Assembly (NCBI RefSeq): GCF_027213715.1
Contig: NZ_JAPWGM010000007.1
Coordinates: forward strand, 95,762-159,761
DNA: 64,000 nucleotides
Source of the DNA: Pedobacter punctiformis
Lineage (GTDB): Bacteria > Bacteroidota > Bacteroidia > Sphingobacteriales > Sphingobacteriaceae
Reading direction: 5' to 3'
A program made the position numbers and the translations under genes. Of the stretch, positions 1 to 8,720 are shown one piece after another. The notes below the pieces were generated by a model. The model saw only the letters and a list, made by a program, of their open reading frames with translations. It searched no databases and was not told where the DNA came from. The first letter of the stretch is position 1; every line of letters begins with the position of its first letter.

Positions 1-10
1 ACAATGCGGC

Positions 11-42
11 CTTGTCCATAATTGTTTAAAGAATTATCTTTG
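11..42 (+). promoter_or_regulatory. Promoter of trxB (Bacteroidota type)
   Basis: A cTTG at 11-14 and TATCTTTG at 35-42 are separated by 20 bp, matching the TTTG / TAnnTTTG promoter of the primary Bacteroidota sigma factor. Transcription would begin near 48, downstream of the TTG at 22, which favours ATG 76 as the trxB start. Confidence 0.6.
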
Positions 43-75
43 TATTCAGGTAATACATTTCAATACACAAATATA

Positions 76-1032
76 ATGTCACAAGAAAACGAACACGTTC
101 AGTGTTTAATTATAGGTTCGGGTCCTGCAGGTTATACTGCTGCAATTTATGCAGCGAGGGCAGATTTAAAACCAATTATGTACACGGGTATGCAAGCCGG
201 TGGTCAGTTAACGCAAACTACAGATGTAGAAAATTTTCCGGGTTATCCGCAAGGAATTATGGGACCTGAAATGATGGAAGATTTTAGAAAACAGGCAGAA
301 CGTTTTGGTACGGATATCCGTTTTGGTTATGTGAGTTCAGTAGATTTTTCATCAACACCTCACAAGGTTGTCGTCGACGAAATTAAAACCATTACTGCAG
401 ATACGGTTATTATTGCAACAGGTGCTACGGCTAAATGGTTAGGATTACCTAGCGAGCAACAATATAATGGTTTTGGTGTTTCGGCCTGTGCAGTTTGTGA
501 TGGTTTTTTCTTTAAAGGACAAGATGTTGCTATTGTTGGAGCCGGAGATACGGCTGCAGAAGAAGCTACTTATTTAGCTAAACTTTGCAGTAAAGTTCAT
601 TTATTGGTTCGCAGAGATGAATTTAGAGCCTCTAAAGCAATGGTTAGCCGTGTTTTGGCTACGCCAAACATAGAAGTACACTACAATACCGAAACACAGG
701 AAATTTTAGGTAACGGTAAAAATGTTACGGCTGTTAAAGTATTGAACAATAAAACAGGTGTAGAAACTGACATTCCTGTTGAAGGTTTCTTTGTTGCAAT
801 TGGACACAAACCAAATACTGATATTTTTAAAGGACAACTAGATATGGATGAAACCGGGTATCTTTTAACTAAACCGGGATCAACTTTAACCAATATAGAA
901 GGTGTTTTTGCCTGTGGTGATGTACAGGATATGTACTATAGACAAGCGGTAACAGCTGCAGGCTCAGGCTGTATGGCCGCCCTTGATGCTGAACGCTTCC
1001 TGGCTGCAAAAGAGCATCCGGTAGAAGCTTAG
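76..1032 (+). CDS. trxB: Thioredoxin reductase
   Basis: This is an NADPH-dependent flavoprotein that reduces thioredoxin in the cytoplasm. The 318-residue product has the FAD-binding GSGPAG at residues 14-19, the redox-active CAVC pair (C138, C141) and the NADPH-binding GAGDTA at about 155-160. Near the C-terminus, GVFACGDV closes the FAD site. The length is normal for the low-molecular-weight family. ATG 76 was chosen over an upstream in-frame TTG at 22 because the conserved N-terminus begins there and a good promoter lies between the two. The gene appears monocistronic, with a hairpin terminator right after it. Confidence 0.97.
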   Translation: MSQENEHVQCLIIGSGPAGYTAAIYAARADLKPIMYTGMQAGGQLTQTTDVENFPGYPQGIMGPEMMEDFRKQAERFGTDIRFGYVSSVDFSSTPHKVVVDEIKTITADTVIIATGATAKWLGLPSEQQYNGFGVSACAVCDGFFFKGQDVAIVGAGDTAAEEATYLAKLCSKVHLLVRRDEFRASKAMVSRVLATPNIEVHYNTETQEILGNGKNVTAVKVLNNKTGVETDIPVEGFFVAIGHKPNTDIFKGQLDMDETGYLLTKPGSTLTNIEGVFACGDVQDMYYRQAVTAAGSGCMAALDAERFLAAKEHPVEA

Positions 1033-1051
1033 TTCTGATTTAATAAAATTT

Positions 1052-1087
1052 AAAAGGCTTTCTGAGTAATTTCAGGAAGCCTTTTTT
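1052..1087 (+). terminator. Intrinsic terminator after trxB
   Basis: Arms of the form AAGGCTTtCTGA and TCAGGAAGCCTT flank a short loop and are followed by a T run (1082-1087), 20 bp after the trxB stop. Confidence 0.8.
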
Positions 1088-1150
1088 ATAGGTGCGAATA
1101 TTACCCGAAGCGTTAAAACCATTTAAGGCAATTAAAAGTTACTTTGTAAT

Positions 1151-1717
1151 ATGAAAAAGATTCAACTCATCTGGAAAGGGCAGGACTCTATCGAAAATTT
1201 CCTGTTTAATGCTACTGAAAATGGATATACGGCCATTGGATTTGTTAACGGAATGGATGATCATCAACCTTTTTGCATCCGGTATAAAATCAACATCAGC
1301 AAAGACTGGAAGGTTAAGGATATAGAGATTCAGTCTTTAACAGACGAGAAAAAGCGGGTGTTCCTGTCAACCGATTTAAACGGAAACTGGTACAATGAAA
1401 ACAATAAACATTGTCCCGAATTTAATGGTTGTAATGATATAGATATTTCTTTAACCCCGTTTACCAATACTTTGCCCATAAATAGACTGGGAGAAAAGCT
1501 TAAAAACCGAACCCGTATTGAAGTCGTTTATTTTAAACTGCCAGAATTTGAAATCAGAAAAGTGATCCAGTATTACAGTTTGTTAAAACCTGGATTGTTT
1601 AAATATGAAGGTGTATTAAAAGATTTTACTGCTGATTTACCAGTAGATGATGATGGCTTTGTAATTCATTACCCGGATCTTTTTGAAAGGATTTACACGG
1701 AAAAAGCGAATGATTAA
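1151..1717 (+). CDS. Putative glycolipid-binding family protein (DUF1089-like)
   Basis: The 188-residue protein has no signal peptide and no membrane segment. Its sequence resembles the putative glycolipid-binding family (PF06475, formerly DUF1089), including the run SLTPFTNTLPINRL at about residues 98-111, which is typical of that family. The family fold is related to lipoprotein-carrier-like beta sheets, but its true ligand is not established. It stands alone after the trxB terminator, and the following region holds the operator-like palindrome of the next gene. Family assignment is from memory of the motif and is moderately firm; a biochemical role cannot be given. Confidence 0.7.
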   Translation: MKKIQLIWKGQDSIENFLFNATENGYTAIGFVNGMDDHQPFCIRYKINISKDWKVKDIEIQSLTDEKKRVFLSTDLNGNWYNENNKHCPEFNGCNDIDISLTPFTNTLPINRLGEKLKNRTRIEVVYFKLPEFEIRKVIQYYSLLKPGLFKYEGVLKDFTADLPVDDDGFVIHYPDLFERIYTEKAND

Positions 1718-1738
1718 ACAATATGAGCAAAAGAGCTT

Positions 1739-1756
1739 TACGCAAACGTTTGCGTA
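1739..1756. promoter_or_regulatory. LacI/PurR-type operator upstream of hexosaminidase gene
   Basis: An 18-bp perfect palindrome (TACGCAAACGTTTGCGTA) with a central CG lies 90 bp before the GH20 start codon. LacI-family regulators typically bind such sites, and the core is close to the enterobacterial PurR box. No LacI-family gene is in the window, so the regulator would be encoded elsewhere. Confidence 0.6.
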
Positions 1757-1846
1757 GATGTGTAACGAAAATGTGGTAATTAAGCTGTTTGCTTTATCTT
1801 TATCTTAGATACAATTTAAACCCTAAAACAACACAAAAATCTAACC

Positions 1847-3757
1847 ATGAACAAATTTTTTTCAGTTCTGTTCTGTGCCTTACTCAGCACGTCCGTTTTT
1901 GCGCAAAACGATCCCAATTTCGGTATTATTCCAGCCCCGGTTTCCATTACTAAAAACACCGGCAGTTTTACATTAGATAAAACAGTTGTATTGATTAACG
2001 AAGGCCCCGATGGAGCTAAAATGGCTGATTTATTAAATGCTTTTATTGTAACCAAAGCCGGTTATTCATTGAGAGATGCTAAAACAGCACAGCCTAAGCA
2101 AAAATCAATTTTATTAACTTCAGCAGGAGCTGATAAATTACCCGCCGAAGGTTATACCATTAAAGTTACACTTAACCAGATTATTTTAACCGGTAAGGGT
2201 GCAGGGTTGTTTTATGCAGTGCAGTCTGCTATGCAGATGATGCCTGATAAAGTAGCCGAAAAAATAACCATTCCTGCGGTAGATATTAATGATTATCCCC
2301 GTTTTAAATATCGTGGAACAATGCTGGATGTAGCCAGAAACTTTTTTCCGGTATCATTCATTAAAAAATATATCGATCAGTTAGCTTACTATAAAATCAA
2401 TACTTTTCACTGGCACTTAACTGATGATCAGGGCTGGAGAATTGAAATTAAGAAATATCCTAAATTAACTTCAGTTGGTTCATCCAGAAATGGAACGATT
2501 ATCGGGCACCATCCAGGTATTGGTAACGACCTGAAAACAGAAAGAGGTTTTTATACTCAGGATGAAGCCAAAGAAGTTGTTAAATACGCTGCGGACAAAT
2601 ACATTACTGTTATTCCTGAAATTGAATTGCCAGGTCATGCCTCTGCAGCAATTGCCGCCTATCCTGATTTAAGCTGTTTTCCTGATCGCGATACTTATGT
2701 TGCGAAGAATACGCCGTGGTCTGGTAGCAGAAATGGTAAACAAGTACAACAAACGTGGGGCGTTTTTGATGACGTTTTTGTACCGAATCAAAATACCTTT
2801 ACCTTTTTAGAAAATGTTTTGAATGAGGTAATCGCTATTTTTCCTTCAAAATATATCCACATCGGTGGTGATGAATGTCCTAAAACTTACTGGAAAGAAT
2901 CTTCATTCTGCCAGGCTTTAATGAAAGAAAAAGGATTAAAAGACGAGCACGAACTTCAAAGCTATTTCATCAGCACAATTGAAAAATACATCAATGGAAA
3001 AGGCCGTTCGATTATTGGGTGGGACGAAATTTTAGAAGGTGGTTTGGCTCCAAATGCTACAGTAATGAGCTGGAGAGGTGAAGAAGGTGGTATTGCCGCG
3101 GCTCAGCAAAATCACGATGTAATTATGACACCGGGTTCAATGGGTTTATACATTGATCATAAACAATCAAACTCACCTGATGAGCCTGTAACTATTGGTG
3201 GTTTAGCCCCTTATACAAAAATTTATGCTTACGATCCGGTTCCTAAGGTTTTAACCCCTGAGCAAGCAAAATTCGTAACAGGCGTGCAGGCAAATTTATG
3301 GTCTGAATACATCAGAACCACAGCTAAAGTTGAAAACCATGCTTTCCCTAGATTATTGGCTTTGGCTGAAATTGCATGGACACCAGTTGCCCGTAAAGAT
3401 TTAAAAAATTTCCAGGAAGATCGTTTGCCTGTTCATTTGTCTCGTTTAGATAAAATGAATGTTAATTTCTGGGTTCCAACACCAATCGGACAAAGTGATA
3501 AAACTTTAACCGGTGGCGATTTTACGGTTGATTTAAAGGTGCCTGTTCAAGGCGGTAAAATTTATTATTCAATTGATGAATCAAGACCGTCAGAGAATGC
3601 GCTCCTTTACAATGCACCAATTAAATTAACCGTTCCGCAAGGCGAAAAAAGAGTGTTAAAAACGATTGTTATTGTACCAAGCGGAAGAAGAAGTGTAGTA
3701 ACAGAAACAGTACTTAATAACGGTGCTCCTGAAGTAAAAACAGAAGCTAAGAAATAA
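1847..3757 (+). CDS. Secreted beta-N-acetylhexosaminidase (GH20)
   Basis: This family hydrolyses terminal N-acetylglucosamine or N-acetylgalactosamine residues from chitin or glycan fragments by substrate-assisted catalysis. The 636-residue product has a signal peptide ending near FAQ (residue 20), a GH20b-like N-terminal domain, and a catalytic barrel with HIGGDE in which D342-E343 are the expected catalytic pair. The C-terminal part (about 555-620, KIYYSIDESRPS) resembles the chitobiase/hexosaminidase C-terminal domain. It probably acts in the periplasm or on the surface. The LacI-type palindrome upstream suggests sugar-dependent regulation. Confidence 0.95.
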   Translation: MNKFFSVLFCALLSTSVFAQNDPNFGIIPAPVSITKNTGSFTLDKTVVLINEGPDGAKMADLLNAFIVTKAGYSLRDAKTAQPKQKSILLTSAGADKLPAEGYTIKVTLNQIILTGKGAGLFYAVQSAMQMMPDKVAEKITIPAVDINDYPRFKYRGTMLDVARNFFPVSFIKKYIDQLAYYKINTFHWHLTDDQGWRIEIKKYPKLTSVGSSRNGTIIGHHPGIGNDLKTERGFYTQDEAKEVVKYAADKYITVIPEIELPGHASAAIAAYPDLSCFPDRDTYVAKNTPWSGSRNGKQVQQTWGVFDDVFVPNQNTFTFLENVLNEVIAIFPSKYIHIGGDECPKTYWKESSFCQALMKEKGLKDEHELQSYFISTIEKYINGKGRSIIGWDEILEGGLAPNATVMSWRGEEGGIAAAQQNHDVIMTPGSMGLYIDHKQSNSPDEPVTIGGLAPYTKIYAYDPVPKVLTPEQAKFVTGVQANLWSEYIRTTAKVENHAFPRLLALAEIAWTPVARKDLKNFQEDRLPVHLSRLDKMNVNFWVPTPIGQSDKTLTGGDFTVDLKVPVQGGKIYYSIDESRPSENALLYNAPIKLTVPQGEKRVLKTIVIVPSGRRSVVTETVLNNGAPEVKTEAKK

Positions 3758-3817
3758 AAATATCTTGCTTTAAAAAGCTAAAATTCGTATTTTAGTGTAA
3801 ACAATTGCCCTAAAAGA

Positions 3818-4423
3818 ATGAATTATAAAAAATATACTTTACAGCATCTTTTGCTTATGGCGGGGGTGCTGTTTTGTTTTGCATGCACGCAGGAAAACGA
3901 AACCGTAAAAGAAGTTAAACAAGAAATTACTAAAGCGGTTAAAAATCCATTTCCATTTTATAAAGATATTGAGGTAAAGCCGGGGCTGAACTTTGAACTT
4001 GTTTCGTGGGGGAAAGGAGCAGACTCGCTTGGTGGTTATCAGATTTTAATGTCGGATTCTGTAAAAAATAATTATAAATCGCTTGCTGTAGAAAGAAAAG
4101 GTATACTCACGGATTTCTGGAACATGGACTTAGATAATGATGGAAACCCCGAATTTTATGTTCAACTGTTAAGCAAAAAAACAGTTTCCGATCTTAATGT
4201 TTATGAATACGCCGGTGGAGATTTTAACAAAATAAGTTTTCCATCTTTAACTTCAAACCAAAAGAAAGGCTATGAGGGGAATGACAAATTTTTCATCAAA
4301 AATGGCGATTTATTCCGGTCTTTCCCGGTAATTGATGGAGCAGACAGTACAAAGAAGATTACGAAAACCTATCAATATAAATTAAGCGGAAATAGTTTTT
4401 CTACAACTGAAATAAAGGAATAA
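3818..4423 (+). CDS. Hypothetical lipoprotein
   Basis: The 201-residue product starts with a hydrophobic segment and a lipobox-like FACTQ with C23 as the likely lipidated residue, so it should sit in the periplasm on a membrane. A central MDLDNDGNPEFYV stretch resembles the DxDNDGxxE segments of bacterial proteins such as PliI-type lysozyme inhibitors, but the similarity is short and I do not assign that function. It follows the hexosaminidase gene by 60 bp in the same direction and precedes dgkA by 34 bp, so cotranscription is possible. Confidence 0.65.
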   Translation: MNYKKYTLQHLLLMAGVLFCFACTQENETVKEVKQEITKAVKNPFPFYKDIEVKPGLNFELVSWGKGADSLGGYQILMSDSVKNNYKSLAVERKGILTDFWNMDLDNDGNPEFYVQLLSKKTVSDLNVYEYAGGDFNKISFPSLTSNQKKGYEGNDKFFIKNGDLFRSFPVIDGADSTKKITKTYQYKLSGNSFSTTEIKE

Positions 4424-4457
4424 GTTAATTAAGTTCCTAAATTCTTATGTTTGTCAG

Positions 4458-4826
4458 ATGAAAAATAAGCCTTTTTCTATCAGGGAAAGAATCAAAAGCT
4501 TTAGTTATGCTTTTAATGGTTTAAGGCTGTTTTTTATTTCAGAACATAACGGTCGTATTCATTTGGTTGCTGCGGTAGTTGCTATAGCACTATCTTTTTA
4601 CCTGCATCTTTCTACATTTGAATGGATTGCCATTTTATCAGTAATTGCTGCGGTATTAATTGCCGAAATTCTGAATACCTCCGTTGAGAAACTGGCAGAT
4701 CTGGTTTCAACAGATATTCATCCTAAAATTAAAATCGTTAAGGATTTAGCAGCAGCAGCTGTTCTAATAGCGGTAATTTTAGCTTTAGCGGTGGGTTGTT
4801 TTATTTTTATTCCGAAGCTTTTTTAA
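4458..4826 (+). CDS. dgkA: Diacylglycerol / undecaprenol kinase
   Basis: This small integral-membrane kinase phosphorylates diacylglycerol or undecaprenol and so recycles lipids in the inner membrane. The 122-residue protein has three membrane segments (about 33-51, 54-72 and 95-118). It has the family signature EILNTSVEKLADL (about 70-82), which holds the catalytic and metal-binding acidic residues, followed by KIVKDLAAAAV. In Bacteroidota and Gram-positive relatives the substrate is often undecaprenol, which cannot be told from sequence alone. It ends 5 bp before the convergent DUF922-like gene. Confidence 0.9.
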   Translation: MKNKPFSIRERIKSFSYAFNGLRLFFISEHNGRIHLVAAVVAIALSFYLHLSTFEWIAILSVIAAVLIAEILNTSVEKLADLVSTDIHPKIKIVKDLAAAAVLIAVILALAVGCFIFIPKLF

Positions 4827-4831
4827 ACGTA

Positions 4832-5377
4832 TTACTGATTTGCCGTTGCTTCCTCCATTTTCTCCTGAATAATATCATCCCATCTGGCCTGCATTTTATG
4901 ATTACTGCCATGCTCGGTTTCTTCATCATAATTTTTTTGCATGGTGTCATAAAAATCACTGATGCTGTTAGCCATTTCAGCGATTTCGGCTTTATAATTT
5001 TGGACAGAATAAGTTCTGTTTTTTAAAACACGATCAGCCTCCATTAATAAAATAAACTGGATATTGACATGGCCCTGTTCATGGTGAAGCAAACTGGCTC
5101 TGATGCTTTCATTTTGAATTTTGTCCCACCTTACCCACGATCTGCCTTTATCAATATTAACTTCATTTTTAAGTTTAATAACAACTTTATTGCGGTAAAC
5201 AGTAGATTCGTAGCTGTAGTGCCAGGTCATCGCAGTAAGGGCATAAAACGGAGAGCCAGGTGTTGGTTTGCCCTTATAATAAGTTTCCCAGTTGAGTTGA
5301 ACAGGTTGGGTAAAACTCTGGCAAAGTGCAATGATTGGAAAAGCGAAAATAAAAAATGCAATAAGTAGTTTTTTCAT
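4832..5377 (-). CDS. Secreted DUF922-like putative zinc protease
   Basis: The 181-residue product has a signal peptide (MKKLLIAFFIFAFPIIALCQ, residues 1-20) and a zinc-binding HEQGH at 99-103 preceded by a second His. WETYYKGKP and the HEQGH neighbourhood resemble the DUF922 family of predicted secreted Zn-dependent proteases. The C-terminal third is acidic and helical. It is transcribed towards dgkA, and the end of the ECF operon lies 33 bp upstream on the same strand, so it may be the last gene of that operon. No substrate is known. Confidence 0.7.
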   Translation of the reverse strand: MKKLLIAFFIFAFPIIALCQSFTQPVQLNWETYYKGKPTPGSPFYALTAMTWHYSYESTVYRNKVVIKLKNEVNIDKGRSWVRWDKIQNESIRASLLHHEQGHVNIQFILLMEADRVLKNRTYSVQNYKAEIAEMANSISDFYDTMQKNYDEETEHGSNHKMQARWDDIIQEKMEEATANQ

Positions 5378-5410
5378 TGATTTTGTACAATGAAAAAACC
5401 ATGCCGAAAT

Positions 5411-6010
5411 TTATTCAGGTGTAGAAATTTGTCCGCTGATGCGTTCAAACTTTTCGATCAGTAATGAAATCCTTTCCTTTTCTCTTTTAATTACAGCCTT
5501 TCTTAAAATAGTTGAGCAAAACAAAATCCAGCCAAAAGTTAAAAGAATAGCCATTGCCTTTTGTAAAGTGCTTAAATAATTAAGAATTTCTATAAAATAA
5601 AATATAATACCTAGGGATAAAGCAATGGTATAGAACCAATAAAGGGAGTTGTAAAGCTTGTATCTGTTTAATTGATAGGTTTTTAGATTGTTTAAATATT
5701 CCTGTGGATGTGCCGTAAAATCAGTTTTAGCAATTAAACGGTAATCGCGGTAAAGGATCATGGTGTAAATGCCAACAATTGAAATGATAATGGTGATGCC
5801 GACATGTGTGGTCCAGGATTCGAAATGCATAAAAATCCATAAAGAAGCCATTGCAATAAATGATGCAAGCATTCCTATGATGTTTAAAGCAGATTTTAAC
5901 TTTAAACCATTTACCTCTTTTTTAGCTTGTTGCAGCATTTCATCAGCAGAAACTTTAACTTCTACCTCGTGCTTCTGCCACAACTCCTGTATTTGATCAA
6001 ACGCTTGCAT
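5411..6010 (-). CDS. Membrane protein paired with ECF sigma factor (possible anti-sigma)
   Basis: The 199-residue protein has a soluble N-terminus of about 38 residues and four hydrophobic segments (about 42-62, 70-88, 120-142, 148-166), then a basic helical tail. Its start overlaps the end of the sigma-factor gene by 14 bp, so the two are translationally coupled. That position is where the anti-sigma factor usually lies. No recognised anti-sigma zinc motif is visible, so the role is inferred from context only. Confidence 0.7.
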   Translation of the reverse strand: MQAFDQIQELWQKHEVEVKVSADEMLQQAKKEVNGLKLKSALNIIGMLASFIAMASLWIFMHFESWTTHVGITIIISIVGIYTMILYRDYRLIAKTDFTAHPQEYLNNLKTYQLNRYKLYNSLYWFYTIALSLGIIFYFIEILNYLSTLQKAMAILLTFGWILFCSTILRKAVIKREKERISLLIEKFERISGQISTPE

Positions 6011-6494
6011 ACTGGCTATATAGTTCTGTTAATTTTTGTTTAATACGATGGATTTTAACCCTTAAATTGCCTTCGCTGATTCCCGAAATGTCTGCAATTT
6101 CATGGTATGGTAACTCATCAAGTACCATGGTAATAATTAAACGATCGTTTTCTTCCAGTTTAGAAATGCACTTGTAAAGTAATGCAACCTGCTCATTTTT
6201 CTCTGAAAATTCTTCTACTTTATTCTCTATTATATTATCAGTTAATTCATCCTTCGCCTGTCTTTTTTCCGAGCGGAGGTAGGTTAAACAGGTGTTTACT
6301 GCAATACGGTAAATCCAGGTAGAGATTAAAGATTTGTTTCTGAACTTATCCAGATTTTGCCAAACTTTTAAAAATGTTTCTTGAAGGAGATCGTTTGCAG
6401 CATCTGTATCGCCTGTGTAACCATAACATAAATGGAAAATCTTTTTGGAATTCGAATCGAAGATTTGCTTAAATAACTTGTCTTTTTGTTCCAT
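5997..6494 (-). CDS. ECF-type RNA polymerase sigma factor
   Basis: The 165-residue protein has the region 2 core (LCYGYTGDTDAANDLLQETFLKVW, about 22-45; STWIYRIAVNTC, about 59-70) and a region 4 helix-turn-helix (LPYHEIADISGISEGNLRVKIHRIK, about 128-152). It directs core RNA polymerase to specific promoters, probably in response to a cell-envelope signal given its membrane-bound partner. It is the first gene of a leftward operon and is divergent from the symporter gene. Confidence 0.93.
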   Translation of the reverse strand: MEQKDKLFKQIFDSNSKKIFHLCYGYTGDTDAANDLLQETFLKVWQNLDKFRNKSLISTWIYRIAVNTCLTYLRSEKRQAKDELTDNIIENKVEEFSEKNEQVALLYKCISKLEENDRLIITMVLDELPYHEIADISGISEGNLRVKIHRIKQKLTELYSQYASV

Positions 6495-6591
6495 TTAAGG
6501 GATAATAATTGCTTTTTAGATGTTGAGTAAGGCTTTTTGTTACAGCTTACGTAAAAATTTAAGTCAATTTAAACTGCTGTATAAATCAAAA

Positions 6592-6622
6592 TTTGTTACA
6601 CGCCGTAAATATCGTAGTTTTA
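6592..6622 (+). promoter_or_regulatory. Candidate promoter of the symporter gene
   Basis: TTTG at 6592-6595 and TAGTTTTA at 6615-6622 are 19 bp apart, close to the Bacteroidota consensus. Their position upstream of ATG 6655 supports that start rather than in-frame codons from 6520. Confidence 0.45.
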
Positions 6623-6654
6623 CCAAATTAAAAAAGCCAAATACTATTTTATTA

Positions 6655-8046
6655 ATGAAGAAAAACAAACTCACGTTATTTATTTTTATTGCATTGATCG
6701 CGGGTATTGCGCTGGGCTATATTCTAAATGTTAATTCTATTGATGTTTATAACCAGAAGATCCTTACAGCAGATGCAAAAGTTAAAAATATAGAAGTTAG
6801 TATCGCTAAAACAACCGATACAACAAGCACGCAGTTTGCGCAATTGAAAGCCGAACGAAAAGTAAACGCAAAAATTAAAAAGGATAATGAAGAAATCCGT
6901 GAAAAAAAGCTGGAATACTTTACGCTTTTAAGTGATATTTTTCTTCGTTTAATTAAAATGATCGTTGCACCTTTGGTATTTACAACGCTGGTTGTAGGTG
7001 TGGCTAAAGTAGGGGATATAAAAGCGGTTGGCCGTATCGGGATGAAAACACTGGGGTGGTTTTTGGCTATGTCTTTAATGTCTCTCGTTTTAGGAATGAT
7101 TTTAGTGAACTGGTTTGAGCCGGGAAAACACATGAAATTACCGCTACCGGATCATTTAGTAAATACAGGAATCCAGAAGGCTGCTGTGAGCGTTAAAGAC
7201 TTTATAGCACACGTATTTCCAAAAAGTATTGCCGAATCGATGGCAAACAATGAAATTTTGCAAATTGTGGTGTTCTCCCTGTTTTTTGGCGTAGCTACAG
7301 CTGCTATTGGTCCTGCCGGAACAATTGTTATTAAAGCTTTTGATGCCATTGCCCACGTTATTTTAAAAATGACAGGTTATGTAATGAATTTTGCTCCATT
7401 GGCTGTTTTTGGAGCCATGACAGCCATTATTGCCAAGCAAGGATTAAATGTATTAAATACCTATGCCATTTTTATTGGTGAGTTTTATTTAGGGCTAGCT
7501 ATCCTTTGGGCCATCTTAATTTTCTTAGGCTTTTTAGTCCTTAAGAAACGGATTTTCGGCTTGGTTAGTGATATGAAAGAACCTGCTATTTTGGCTTTTA
7601 GTACTGCAAGCAGCGAGGCCGCATATCCAAAAACGATGATGCTTTTAGAGCGCTTTGGCTGTAAAGATAAAATTGTAAGTTTTGTATTGCCCTTAGGTTA
7701 TTCATTTAACCTGGATGGTTCAATGATGTATATGACCTTTGCTTCTTTGTTTATTGCACAAGCCTACGGCATTCATTTAAGCTTTGAGCAACAAATTTCA
7801 ATGCTGTTAATTTTAATGTTAACCAGTAAGGGTATTGCCGGGGTTCCAAGAGCATCTTTAGTGGTTATTGCCGGTACTATTGCTTCATTTAATATTCCCG
7901 AAGCAGGTTTGGCCTTGTTAATCGGTATAGACCCTTTATTAGATATGGGCCGTTCAGCAACTAATGTGGTAGGTAATAGCATTGCAACCGCTGTAGTTAG
8001 TAAATGGGAGGGAGAACTTAAACCGGTAGCTGAAAGCGCAGCTTAA
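6655..8046 (+). CDS. Dicarboxylate/amino acid:cation symporter (DAACS family)
   Basis: This inner-membrane carrier couples uptake of glutamate, aspartate or C4-dicarboxylates to H+ or Na+. The 463-residue protein has about eight hydrophobic segments plus re-entrant loops. It carries family motifs: AFSTASSEAAYPKTM (the serine-rich re-entrant loop), LGYSFNLDGSMMY and MGRSATNVVGNS. There is an unusually long charged insert (about residues 30-85, including a Lys/Glu-rich segment) between the first and second membrane helices. ATG 6655 was chosen over the frame-open 6520 because the signal-like first helix starts there and a promoter lies between. Confidence 0.93.
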   Translation: MKKNKLTLFIFIALIAGIALGYILNVNSIDVYNQKILTADAKVKNIEVSIAKTTDTTSTQFAQLKAERKVNAKIKKDNEEIREKKLEYFTLLSDIFLRLIKMIVAPLVFTTLVVGVAKVGDIKAVGRIGMKTLGWFLAMSLMSLVLGMILVNWFEPGKHMKLPLPDHLVNTGIQKAAVSVKDFIAHVFPKSIAESMANNEILQIVVFSLFFGVATAAIGPAGTIVIKAFDAIAHVILKMTGYVMNFAPLAVFGAMTAIIAKQGLNVLNTYAIFIGEFYLGLAILWAILIFLGFLVLKKRIFGLVSDMKEPAILAFSTASSEAAYPKTMMLLERFGCKDKIVSFVLPLGYSFNLDGSMMYMTFASLFIAQAYGIHLSFEQQISMLLILMLTSKGIAGVPRASLVVIAGTIASFNIPEAGLALLIGIDPLLDMGRSATNVVGNSIATAVVSKWEGELKPVAESAA

Positions 8047-8099
8047 ACTGATCTTCACAATTCAATAATTAATTAGTTAAAATTCAATAATTTAAACCA

Positions 8100-8600
8100 G
8101 TGTCAAATAAAGGAAAAAAGATATTTTTAGCGCTTTCCATCATCGTTCCGATGATTATTTACTGTTATATTTATTACAAGCCCATTATACAAAATGCCCC
8201 TTTTCGTAAGGCCGATTTTGTTTCCATGCAATACCAATGGGGAATTAAAGATACTTTGGAAAATCAATACAATTCTAAAGATGGTCATTATCAATATGTA
8301 AACAATCATGATTCTTTAGTTAAAAAGACCATTTTTCTGAAAAGTGATGATATTCTTTACATTCACAGTAAAGCAAATGAATTAGGTCTTTGGAATTTTC
8401 CGGATACCATTGGAGTTAAAAGCACCAAATCAATGTCGATACCCCGTTATGATTTGCAATTTAATTATAAAGAAAAGTCTAAACACGTTGTTATTTATAG
8501 TGATTTTAACGGTAATCCAAAATTGCTTGATGCTGCTATGCAAATGCGAAAAGTGATAGAAGAAACCATAAATCAGGCAGAAAAAAGAAGCGGAAAATAG
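8100..8600 (+). CDS. Hypothetical membrane-anchored protein
   Basis: The 166-residue protein starts with GTG, has one N-terminal membrane anchor (about 8-25) and a soluble remainder that should face the periplasm. A segment SDDILYIHSKANELGLWNFPDTIG looks like a conserved Bacteroidota domain, but I do not recognise the family. It lies 53 bp after the symporter gene and is followed by a strong terminator. Confidence 0.65.
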   Translation: MSNKGKKIFLALSIIVPMIIYCYIYYKPIIQNAPFRKADFVSMQYQWGIKDTLENQYNSKDGHYQYVNNHDSLVKKTIFLKSDDILYIHSKANELGLWNFPDTIGVKSTKSMSIPRYDLQFNYKEKSKHVVIYSDFNGNPKLLDAAMQMRKVIEETINQAEKRSGK

Positions 8601-8626
8601 TTTCCAAAAACTTACTGTTTAAATAC

Positions 8627-8677
8627 AAAAGACTTTATTAAAATGCTAACTTATAGTATTTTAATAAAGTCTTTTTC
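8627..8677 (+). terminator. Strong intrinsic terminator, possibly bidirectional
   Basis: An 18-bp perfect stem (8627-8644 paired with 8658-8675) with a 13-nt loop ends in a T run. The mirrored A run on the other side would allow function on both strands. Confidence 0.85.
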
Positions 8678-8690
8678 TTGTTAAGGGAAT

Positions 8691-8715
8691 TTCGTATATT
8701 TACGATATATTCGTA
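8691..8715. promoter_or_regulatory. BlaI-type composite operator at blaI promoter
   Basis: Three alternating half-sites are arranged TCGTA-N4-TACGA-N5-TCGTA, ending 5 bp before the blaI start codon. A -7-like TATATTTA (8695-8702) lies inside, so a bound repressor would block RNA polymerase. The identical arrangement recurs at 14763-14786. Confidence 0.7.
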
Positions 8716-8720
8716 ATTAA

